Shown piece by piece: positions 11,771 through 20,467 of a DNA stretch of 64,000 nt. Positions within the stretch are counted from its first letter, which is position 1, and the number at the start of each line of letters is the position of its first letter. The notes beneath the pieces are model-generated. The model had not been told where the DNA came from, searched no databases, and was given only the letters and a program-made list of their open reading frames with translations. The DNA is from Salvia splendens (taxonomy: Eukaryota > Streptophyta > Magnoliopsida > Lamiales > Lamiaceae): positions 21,421,559-21,485,558 of the forward strand of contig NC_056041.1 of the NCBI RefSeq assembly GCF_004379255.2. Reading direction: 5' to 3'. The position numbers and the translations under genes are program-made.

Positions 11771-12943
11771 ATATATGATATGACTGTTGATTGGTCCTCA
11801 TGGAGGAAATGATATTTTATGCTGAACGGTCCCCGCTCGGGGTAATTAACACGGAAGAATAGTATACGAAAATAAATGGTAAAAGGAGAAAATGTGATGC
11901 GAAATGATATATGATGATATGAGAAATCTGGAGAAACCAAAACTACAAGATAAAATGAAAATGTTGTAGTATAAAATAAATATATGAATCTGTTATCAAG
12001 AGACCGTAAGAGAAATATGCCGAGAATGATATGATGAATATATATGGGTATCTGAACATGTATGCTTTGGTGTGAAAATTATGAGAATTTGGAATATATA
12101 GATTGTAATAATAATTCAAGGTGATAAGGAAATGACATCAAGAATGAAATCTCTGAAGAGACACAAGTAAGAATATATGGAAAAGTTGTATGACGATAAT
12201 ATAAATAAGTTTGATATAATGAGATTGTAAGTAATTTTGGAAATTTGTGATATTGAAATGAAAACAAGAGAAAGATTAAAAAGGAAATAATGTAGTTATT
12301 ATAGTTACCATTGTCTTAGCTGAGAGGGTTGGATTCTGTAGTTTGGATATTGCTACTGGGCTTTCGAGCTCACTCCCCCTCTTTCTCCCCCTGCAGGTTA
12401 GAGTCGACATTATGTCAGTGGTGTCGCACAACTTTGCATCTTTGGCGAGTCACTGGTGGTCAACTTGGTTTAGTAGACGTGGCATGTTGGGCAATAGTTT
12501 AATCTTTAACCTTCCGTTGGGTAAATGTTACGTTTTTAAATGTAATAGATTTTTAATTATGCTTTTAAGCTAAAAAAAGAAAAATTTCTGCACGGGCATT
12601 CGATACTGAAACGTGACCTCACTTATTCGGTGGGTTTACCTACCGGGTAACCCGAGGGGAATGAATGAACCCTAAGCCCCACATAATCACAATCTGGCAA
12701 ACATGTTTAAACCATACTACACCCTAGCCCCAAGGATTTCTAAACCCTTGGGGAATGATTGAAACTAAACCCAAAAAATCAAACCGTTCCAATCCTGACA
12801 TATTCATGAAATTGTATAACACAAACAAACAAACCGGCTCAGAAAACCTTTACATTGCAGTTCACATATCGTTCATTATATAGTCAATACCATCCATTAT
12901 CTATTAAGATTTGGTGCATTATTTGTATCGGTTTAAACTACTA

Positions 12944-14050
12944 CCCTAGCCCTGGGCTTGTTAAACCCTTAGGGAAAACAGGAAATGTGCGTCAAACATC
13001 GAAACACGGCACAACTTAAATTAAACGGGGCAGGACAAATGTTCATTACATATCACAAATAATGCATTACAGAAACTAAAACTACGCATTATACTACACA
13101 ATATGTACATTATGTATATCTGTTTTAAAAAATGCCTACTCGCTATGCATGTGCAACCCCAGACGAATTACTGTAGCTCGTGTATTTGGACAACGTTTGT
13201 TAGACTTAGAACATACTACACCCTAGCCCCTAGGCTTGTTAAACCCTTAGGGAAAACAAGAAACGTGAACCAAACATCGAAACACGGCACAACTTAAATT
13301 AAACGGGGCAGGATAAATGTTCATTACATATCACAAATAATGCATTACAGAAACTAAAACTACGCATTATACTACACAATATGTACATTATGTATATCTG
13401 TTTTAAAAAATGCCTACTCGCTATGCATGTGCAACCCCAGACGAATTACTGTAGCTCGTGTATTTGGACAACGTTTGTTAGACTTAGAACATACTACACC
13501 CTAGCCCCTAGGCTTGTTAAACCTTAGGGAAAATAAGAAACGTGAACCAAACATCGAAACACGGCACAACTTAAATTAAACGGAGCAGGATAAATGTTCA
13601 TTACATATCACAAATAATGCATTACAGAAACTAAAACTACGCATTATACTACACAATATGTACATTATGTATATCTGTTTTAAAAAATGCCTACTCGCTA
13701 TGCATGTGCAACCCCAGGCGAATTACTGTAGCTTGTGTATTTGGACAACGTTTGTTTGACTTAGAACATACTACACCCTAGCCCCTAGGCTTGTTAAACC
13801 CTTAGGGAAAACAAGAAACGTGAACCAAACATCGAAACACGGAACAACTTAAATTAAACAGGTTAGTATAAATGTTCATTACATATCACAAATAATGCAT
13901 TACAGAAACTAAACTGCGCATTATACTATATAATATGTACATTATGTAAATCAGTAAAAAAAAACCTACGCACTATGAATGTGCAATCCCAGATGAATTA
14001 CTGCAGCTCGTGTATTTGGACAACGTTATTTAGACTTAGAACATAAATGT
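12944..14050. repeat. Satellite-like tandem array, 277-278-bp monomer, about 4 copies
   Basis: The motif CCCTAGCCC(C/T) recurs at 12944, 13221, 13499 and 13776. The second and third monomers are almost identical; the first and last are more diverged. The monomer contains AATGCATTAC, CGCATTATACTAC and ATGTACATTATGTA, related in composition to the 119-bp minisatellite on the other strand. An older relative of its first part lies at 12700-12780 and another at 14470-14520. Confidence 0.9.
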
Positions 14051-15110
14051 GTGCATTATTTTAACTTATGTAGTCATTATTTGTATTTTGGTGGTCATTG
14101 TTGTAACCATTAATGCAATATTCGTGTGTTCATTATTGTAATGGTTCCGCACATTATATGAATATTTATATGCATAAGCATATCCTGGTGTATGCATCAT
14201 GTAACTGGTGGTTTTTATTGTTGAAGAGTACATGGAATATGTTGATGTGCATTACTTGGTTTAATCTCTTCATTATTTGTTTGTACATGTTCAGGTAATG
14301 ATGAATTATATGCAATATACTATACATTATATAACATAAACGAGTGTATTACATAAGCGTACTTATACATTACATGTATAATTATTTATACATAGTCATT
14401 CAACATTAAATCAAACACTAAACGGATGGCACCAATTCGTGGAAATACGTAAATGTTTGGAATCGCATATTATACCACAAACCTGGGCCCAGAAATCTGC
14501 AACCCTACGGGAATGATTGAAAACCAATTTAACATGAAATAACAACACCTATAAGCTTGAATGAACCGTATCAACAACAAAACCATTAAACAACTAAACT
14601 GATTCAATAAATCAATACCCAAGCACACAAACATGAAACACGAATTCGCTGATTTAAACATATTGGGTCGTGCAGCGGAATTACAAGTAAAAATTTTGAC
14701 AGCAACCAAATCAATACACATGGGCGAAAATTGCAATATTACCTTATTCCATTGGTACTCGAAACACCGGGGATGAACCGTATTCATTAGATTTAGATTC
14801 AAAACATTTGTTCACCAATGACAGAAACTTCGATCTGCAAAAGGAACTCGGCTAAACGCGGGATTATGGACGCAATGAACTAAATCTGGAAAAGATTTGC
14901 TGATAAACTGCAATCAGCGTGGAGGGAGGAATTCACGCCTCATACCATAACTAACTAGAAGAGAGAATTTCAATTTTACCCTTCACACGTAAAAAATGCA
15001 TGCAATCTGATAAATGGATCAACTTATTTTGTCCGTTAGACCGGCTGAAATAAAGGGTGGAGATTAAGAAGGAAATTGAATTTAATAGGTAAAAAGGATT
15101 TGAATACAAT
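14051..15110. other. Right flank of the MULE-like region, no clear gene
   Basis: Contains degraded repeat units (14051-14300) and, on the minus strand, a possible short exon near 14774-14740 (MNTVHPRCFEYQWNK followed by a GTAATA donor). I see no conserved domain. Confidence 0.4.
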
Positions 15111-15112
15111 CA

Positions 15113-15130
15113 TATATATATATATATATA
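15113..15130. repeat. (TA)n tract at the left edge of the gene-capturing element
   Basis: About nine TA units directly precede AGGGTAGTGATC. Confidence 0.9.
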
Positions 15131-15342
15131 GGGTAGTGATCAATATATAACTAATCTTAAGTGTATAACTAGAGAACAAATCTCAGCCACACATCTCAAT
15201 GCTCCAAATTAATCTCATGGCTTAGCTATTTTTACATGTTTTAAATAAAAAGTAATTAACAAGGGTATTTTGGGAAATCATATTCAACTCCAACCATCTC
15301 CTTCAATTTTTCAACTCCAATTCACACTCCATTATTTCCGGC

Positions 15343-15600
15343 GGAGTACGGGGAGCTGGCAGACACGGCGGTGCATGGGGTGGTGGTGATTGGGAGGAGT
15401 GTGTTCTCCTACTGGGGCTTTTTTGGGTGCTGAAGCTGCTCTCGGGGCTGGGGATTAGCCGGGAGAGTAGAGCGGCGCTGGAGCGGCTGATTGGGAGATG
15501 CTCGATCAGGCGAAGCTGGACCTTCTGGTGTCCGGCGGAGGAGTAGGGGTGTATGATGTGAATTTGGTGGTGAGGCTGATCAGATTGTGTGTGTATCACT
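15343..15600 (+). pseudogene. Captured fragment of an NPH3-domain (BTB/NPH3) gene
   Basis: GC-rich island in AT-rich surroundings. Two frames must be read in turn. One gives LKLLSGLGISRESRAALERL then IG; after a shift near 15500 another gives MLDQAKLDLLVSGGG then VGVYDVNLVVRLIRLCV. NPH3-domain proteins have the pattern LER.IG..LDQA.LDDLL......YDV..V.R....F, so the match is good although made from memory. At least one indel, a missing residue in the expected LDDLL and a stop near 15430 show that it is not functional. It ends near the codon for CV, where the sequence turns AT-rich. Confidence 0.6.
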
Positions 15601-16019
15601 CAATTTTCCAGCTCCAATTCAATTTGGAAACTATATTTGGAGTTTCCGGAAGATTAGGATAATTTCTATATACATCTATTTAATTTTTTTAATTATCTAA
15701 TTTATTTTTTGTTTTTTTACAATTAATTGTGTTGATTATTCATATGAAATTAATTGTGGTAATAATTATTCAACAAATCTAAGTACAAATGCATTCGAAG
15801 TCCACCCAACACAAACAGTGGGAATAATTATGTTAACTCCAATAAACCCATCTTAACCCATCTATAAAAAAAAGTACTCTTAATGAAATCAATTACATAT
15901 TCATGTGACTGCTGGGTAGTTTAATGAAATGGGCGGACAAGAGGAATGATTCATTAATTAATTACTTGATGTAATTAGTTGGTTTATAGGTGAAATGTAA
16001 TTGTTTACAAAACACATCA

Positions 16020-16545
16020 CTCATGATTTTACCTCACTCTTGTTCACAAAACACGTCACTCTTATTATGATTTTACCTCACTCTTGTTCACAAAACACGT
16101 CACTCTTATTGTGATTTTACTTCACTCTTGTTTACAAAACATCACTCTTGTTCTGATTTCACTTCACTCTTGTTCACAAAACACATCACTCTTGTTCACA
16201 AAACACATCACTCTTGTTCTGATTTCACTTCACTCTTGTTCACAAAACACATCACTCTTGTTCTGATTTCACTTCACTCTTGTTCTGATTTTACTTCACT
16301 CTTGTTCACAAAACACTTCACTCTTGTTCTGATTTTACTTCACTCTTGTTCACAAAACACATCACTCTTGTTATGATTTCACTTCACTCTTGTTCACAAA
16401 ACACATCACTCTTGTTCTGATTTCACTTCACTCTTGTTCACAAAACACATCACTCTTGTTCTGATTTCACTTCACTCTTGTTCACAAAACACATCACTCT
16501 TGTTCTGATTTCACTTCACTCTTGTTCTGATTTTGGGGATGAGTT
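16020..16545. repeat. Tandem array, 44-bp unit made of two related 22-bp halves (block 1)
   Basis: Both halves start TCACTCTTGTTC; one continues ACAAAACACA, the other TGATTTCACT. About a dozen 44-bp units, some with a half missing. The plus-strand open frames at 16084-16376 are by-products of the repeat. Confidence 0.95.
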
Positions 16546-17249
16546 GTGGGGATGATTTAACTTATTGTATTGTGGGGATGAATTGCACATGGTGCACTAA
16601 TTTATAAATGGAGCTATATCCTTTTACGTTATGACCTCAATAAGTAGTCTTTCATAATCTATTTAATAATTTTTTAAAAATCAAAATCAAAATTTAATTT
16701 AATTTACAAATATCGAATAAATCTTCAAAAATAATAAGTGTATTATAATTTCTTGATGGTAATTTTATAGTAGTAAGAATGAAGAATAACAAAGATTTAA
16801 ATATGAGTTATTCATATTAAAACAACGACAAGAAACAAATTCACAAGTCACGAATTTAACTAATTAAAAAATAGTACTCCCAAATTTAATTTTATGCTCT
16901 GTTTAAAATGTGTTTTGCATCAATTTGATCCCATTTGAGGTTTTGCTGGTGTTATGACATTCAATTATTATGTATAAAAGTGTTTATAAGTTTCTTTCTT
17001 GTTTGTATGTTCCCGTTAAACTTTTTGATTGGGCAATGTTTGTTCACTGATTATTTTTTTGTAGCATAGCTTAACCATTTGATTTATTAATTTAATGTGA
17101 AATTATGCCTTTTTGTTGTCACTGAAAAATGTATGTGATCCTTTCCATTTTATTTTCTGCATATTTATCCAGTAGCTTTGATGCACCATTTTGTGATATT
17201 GGTCTAAATAATCATAGTAATGAAAATGTGCAATATTCCTAAACCGGGA
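16546..17249. other. Unique AT-rich spacer between the two repeat blocks
   Basis: No coding signal or structure that I can support; it lies inside the Pack-type element. Confidence 0.6.
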
Positions 17250-17575
17250 CAAAACACATCACTCTTGTTCACAAAACACATCACTCTTGTTCTGATTTCA
17301 CTTCACTCTTGTTCACAAAACACACCACTCTTGTTCTGATTTCACTTCACTCTTGTTCACAAAACACATCACTCTTGTTCTGATTTCACTTCACTCTTGT
17401 TCTGATTTTACTTCACTCTTGTTCACAAAACACATCACTCTTGTTCTGATTTTACTTCACTCTTGTTCACAAAACACATCACTCTTAGCATGATTTTACT
17501 TCACTCTTGTTTACAAAACACATCACTCTTAGCATGATTTTACTTCACTCTTCACTCTTAGCATGATTATTTTTG
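17250..17575. repeat. Tandem array of the same 44-bp unit (block 2)
   Basis: Same two 22-bp halves as block 1, with a variant containing TCTTAGCATGATTTTAC at the right edge. The two blocks lie about 700 bp apart inside one element. Confidence 0.95.
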
Positions 17576-17780
17576 GGACAATTCAACATTGATATTATAA
17601 TTAGATCAGAGCAAGAAGAAACAGAAAGGGGCTACATCTGAAATGCATAGCTAAAATCTCACAAAATTCAAATACTACACTACATCCCATCATAAAAATT
17701 GCAACGATAGCTTATCACCTAATGTTAATTCCCTAAGTAAAGGAAATCAAAACTAAGAAAAACAGAAGATAAATTGGGAA

Positions 17781-18092
17781 ATGCAGGCTAAATCATATCA
17801 TAGATCTGTGTGTTCCCGCTCGGGGTCAGATGCCACGATCATGTGCGACAAGATGTCGTGGAGCGGCCCGCCCTTGGCCATCGCCTCCTTCTTCTCCTTG
17901 ATCACCGCGATGAGCTCCTTCCGGAGCGCCGCCGCCGCCTTGTTGATGGTGGCGGTGTTGTTGGCCGCTGGAAGAGTGGCGGAGGGGCAGTCGTTGGATT
18001 GCGCCTCTAAGCTGGTGCCCTGCGGGGCCTACTTGAACTCGACGAAACCCTCAGCGGAGTGCTGCGACGCCATGAGAACTGTGATAACTTGA
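17781..18092 (+). CDS. Chimeric ORF ending in a truncated lipid-transfer protein (8-Cys motif)
   Basis: Open frame of 103 codons from the ATG at 17781, or 60 codons from the ATG at 17910. From 17910 it reads MSSFRSAAAALLMVAVLLAA, a convincing secretion signal, then the start of an eight-cysteine motif: C, six residues, C, twelve residues, CC (CASKLVPCGAYLNST to ECC). It stops before the CXC and the last two cysteines, so it cannot make the normal four-disulphide fold. Plant non-specific and GPI-anchored lipid-transfer proteins have this arrangement. The first part of the frame is read from the antisense strand of a P450 fragment, so the ATG and first residues come from a different gene. Whether it is transcribed is unknown. 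Confidence 0.55.
   Translation: MQAKSYHRSVCSRSGSDATIMCDKMSWSGPPLAIASFFSLITAMSSFRSAAAALLMVAVLLAAGRVAEGQSLDCASKLVPCGAYLNSTKPSAECCDAMRTVIT
17805..17935 (-). pseudogene. Captured cytochrome P450 fragment (CYP716/CYP85-clan-like)
   Basis: On the minus strand the GC-rich block reads ALRKELIAVIKEKKEAMAK followed by GGPLHDILSHMIVASD. In CYP716/CYP85-clan P450s the stretch before the oxygen-binding I helix reads like RKELI.IIK.RK......PTQDILSHML..SDENG, so this is most likely about 40 residues of that region. No heme-binding loop or other P450 segment is present. It is antisense to the start of the overlapping plus-strand ORF. The assignment is from memory. Confidence 0.55.
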
Positions 18093-18280
18093 TTTTGGTA
18101 TCAAGCTTTTACAAAATTACCATAATACCCCCGTCTGGTTATTATGGAGTAAATTTGTGATTGAGGGAACTAATTTCTCCTTAAATTAGAAAAATTAATA
18201 CTAGCCCTTGATTTTTTTGATCTTGTGGCTATTATTTGTTCTCTAGTTATATGGTTAAGAGGTGTTTGCCATAGATCATG

Positions 18281-18287
<7 letters not shown>

Positions 18288-18350
<63 letters not shown>
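18288..18350. repeat. (TA)n microsatellite, about 30 units
   Basis: Perfect TA run between the Pack-type element and the SINE. Confidence 0.95.
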
Positions 18351-18351
<1 letters not shown>

Positions 18352-18353
18352 TC

Positions 18354-18722
18354 ATCCAAGCCTCCTAGCTCAACTGGTTGAGAAGGGAGGCAGGGATACC
18401 GCCCATCCAGGAGGTCTTGAGTTCGAATACTGGATGGCGCAACCTATGATTAATTTCCCATGTGGGCATGTTTAAGGTTGTTTCCTTGGGGCTTAGCAAG
18501 CTTTCGAGCTTGGACGCGCCTGAAGTGGCACGAGTCTTCAGATCCAGACCCGGCTGGCCAGGACCCGTCGAATGGGGGGCTAGAGTGCGGGCCTGAACAA
18601 GGCTTGCTCACAGGCTGGTGCTCGGTGCGGGGGATAGTTGTATTCAAAGCTTAACGGGCTGTGTAAGGCCTAGATCGCTTGCCGAATGTATCTCGAACTC
18701 CTATGCAAAAAAAAATTAAAAA
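18354..18722 (+). mobile_element. tRNA-derived SINE, family B, copy 2
   Basis: Begins ATCCAAGCCTCC with A box TAGCTCAACTGG and B box GAGTTCGAATAC, then GATTAATTTCCC, a GC-rich body, the shared 3' end TGTATCTCGAACTCC and an A-rich tail. It is the same family as the copy at 5879, diverged in the middle. Confidence 0.85.
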
Positions 18723-18768
18723 ACGTTGAATCGTATTATATTTTAAAAAAAAACTTTAAAATATACTC

Positions 18769-18922
18769 GTCCAGAGCCTTTGTCCTAGCGGCAATGAGCT
18801 TAGACATTATTGTATGAGGTTGCCGAGTTCGAGCCCTCTTGACATCAGTTGTAATTTCCTCCTTTCTATAGGAGTTTATTTATAAATTCCTCCTTCATAT
18901 AGGAGTTAATAATTGAAAAAAA
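18769..18922 (+). mobile_element. tRNA-derived SINE, family A variant, copy 3
   Basis: Head GTCCAGAGCC with A box TTGTCCTAGCGG and B box GAGTTCGAGCCC, then the same TTTCCTCC-rich body and A tail as family A. It is followed by ACTTTAAAATATACTC, which also precedes it (18752-18768). Confidence 0.8.
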
Positions 18923-18940
18923 AAACTTTAAAATATACTC

Positions 18941-19093
18941 GTCCAGAGCCTTTGCCCTAGCGTCAAGGAGCTTAGGCATTATTGTATGAGGTACCGAGTT
19001 CGAGCCCTCTTGACATCAGTTGTAATTTCCTCCTTTCTATATAGGTGTTTATTTGTAATTTCCTCCATATAGGAGATAAATTTAAAAAAAAAA
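18941..19093 (+). mobile_element. tRNA-derived SINE, family A variant, copy 4
   Basis: Nearly identical to copy 3 and directly downstream. Head GTCCAGAGCC, A box TTGCCCTAGCG, B box GAGTTCGAGCCC. After its A tail comes a slightly changed version of the same flank, CTTAAAAATATACTCA. Confidence 0.8.
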
Positions 19094-19684
19094 ACTTAAA
19101 AATATACTCATCATGACCAACAAATGAGCCAAATATCAATAAAATTATCCCTCTGTCCCAGTTCAATTTTTCTTTTGTCTTAAATAAATTGACCATCATC
19201 AATTTTAATGTTTAAGATTTGATATGCCAATATCATCTATGTTATTTTGCTTTAAAACCTTTTTATTTTTTCGATTTTTGTTAAAGAATTCTAATGTTAA
19301 AAAGTAAGCATCATGTTGATTATATTTTTCTAATGTCCATTTATTAAAGAAATACACTTTTAATTTAGTCGATGCAATTATTGACAAAAGTTATAAAACT
19401 GCATTGTTTTGACTTGCATTTTTTTATTTTTTTTTGTTCTTTTCTTTTTTACATATCTTGAGTATAGTGTATATTTATTAAAAAACAATAGAAGTATTTT
19501 AATACTTACAAAAAAGGAAAATTGGAAATGGAAAATATATAAATTGGAGCATGAAATAATGATCTTTTGAAGAAAACATTTAGCCATCACAAGCCAATAC
19601 TAACAAAAATGATTTAGTTTTAATTAATTCATGAACAAATAAAAATACAAAAACTATATTGTGTTGTTAAAAACTCAATATAGT

Positions 19685-20467
19685 TTAGCGCTTGCAAAAT
19701 CGCTTGAAGATACGAATCAACAACATCTCCCCACAATGTGCAAAAAAGCATGTTATGGCTGTGAAAAAAAGGGGTTCAAATACGTTCAAAAAATAACAAA
19801 GCAAAACAATTATCAACACTTGCTCAGAATTTGATAACCGGATTTCGATGAGTCTAGATGTAGAATGCGTAAAAAATTTTCCAGTGTCGACAACCACACC
19901 AATGATATCTGCAAAAATATAAAGGTAAGAACCGTGAAAAAAAAGTGTAAAGTAAAGTTAAGGATGCCAAACTTACCAAAAATCGGTTCATCAAATACAT
20001 TACCAATCCGCATAATCTCCTCAAATGACTTAAAATTAAAAAGCATTTTTAGAAATTGAGGCTCATTAACTTCAAACATTTGTGTGCTAGAAATCATCTT
20101 AATGTGGTATGCATGATTTGTAACCGGATTGCGAGGGCGATTTTGCCTCACGAGAAAATTGCGTATACGAAAAATACCTCTTTCCCTAATTAGTGCACCA
20201 AACCTTGCGTGTAGAATTCGTGGAATAGTTGCTTGAATCCTTATGCCCTGAATAAAAAAAAAAGTGCATAGCTAATGATTTCATATAACTTACAAAAACA
20301 TAACTAAAAAACACAAAACAACATACCATTTGATCGTGAAGCACACATTCTAAACTCACGATATTGGTTCTGTCTTTAACTTCATAGACATGGATACAAC
20401 GGACTTTGATAATCGAATTAGTTTTCGTTAGTTGTAGATCATCGAGCAAGGTGTGGAATGGTTCCAT
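19685..20467 (-). CDS. RPA70/DUF223-like OB-fold protein, three-exon model
   Basis: On the minus strand three exons join in phase: 20467-20327 (ATG; LDDLQLTKTNSIIKVRCIHV), 20247-19977 (GIRIQATIPRILHARFGALI then RERGIFRIRNFLV) and 19908-19685 (DIIGVVVDTGKFFTHSTSRL). Donors GTATGT and GTAAGT, acceptors TTCAG and TGCAG. The model is about 211 residues. The order of IKVR, SLE.VL.D..G..I.AT, FGAL..E..I..I.NF and DVIG.V.D is that of plant RPA70-subunit-like proteins, which bind single-stranded DNA and are abundant as Helitron-borne or solitary copies. It is much shorter than true RPA70 (over 600 residues) and lacks the C-terminal zinc-binding OB fold, so it is probably a fragment or relic that still splices in silico. 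Confidence 0.55.

Larger units (their letters stand above)
8718..12640. mobile_element. Probable solo LTR of a Ty3/gypsy-type element (about 3.9 kb)
   Basis: The left edge begins TGTAACATCCTGAATTATAG, a common plant Ty3/gypsy LTR start. Near the right end is a GGGCTTTCGAGCTCACTCCC...CCCCCTGCAGG block (about 12358-12396), also typical of the 3' part of such LTRs. There are no gag or pol sequences inside and no convincing target duplication. The interior is AT-rich with local tandem repeats. The right boundary is a guess (12530-12640). None of the small open frames inside looks like a gene. Confidence 0.42.
6305..15112. mobile_element. Probable large degraded MULE-like element with nested insertions
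   Basis: Both edges abut (TA)n tracts and show a weak imperfect inverted relationship: the left edge runs GGTAGTGTTAAACTCC and on, and the minus-strand right edge runs ATTCAAATCCTTTTTACC and on. Inside are short exons of a repetitive gene family (6910, 7459, 8389), a 119-bp minisatellite, a probable solo LTR (8718-12640) and a 277-bp satellite. The exon at 8389 resembles the N-terminal part of Ulp1-protease-associated MULE genes (KAONASHI type) from memory only. Both the boundaries and the single-element view are inference. Confidence 0.3.
15131..18287 (+). mobile_element. Inverted-repeat transposon carrying three host gene fragments (Pack-type)
   Basis: The left end reads AGGGTAGTGATCAATATATA and on, then ATAACTAGAGAACAAAT at about 15164. 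The right end, read on the minus strand, begins AGGGTCATGATCTATGGC and has the same ATAACTAGAGAACAAAT at the same depth, so the element has imperfect terminal inverted repeats of about 60-90 bp. Both ends sit directly in (TA)n, so a target duplication cannot be told from the microsatellite. There is no transposase inside. The cargo is an NPH3-type fragment, a P450 fragment, a lipid-transfer-protein fragment and two arrays of a 44-bp repeat. Superfamily is uncertain: a Pack-MULE is the best guess. Confidence 0.6.

Noticed and set aside
10247..12267. Several minus-strand open frames of 60-140 codons
   Set aside because: Hydrophobic, Ile/Tyr/Phe-rich translations with no domain, produced by tandem AT-rich repeats inside an LTR-like region.
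16084..16376. Plus-strand open frames with Thr/Ser/His-rich repeats
   Set aside because: They are translations of the 22/44-bp tandem repeat and have no start context or domain.
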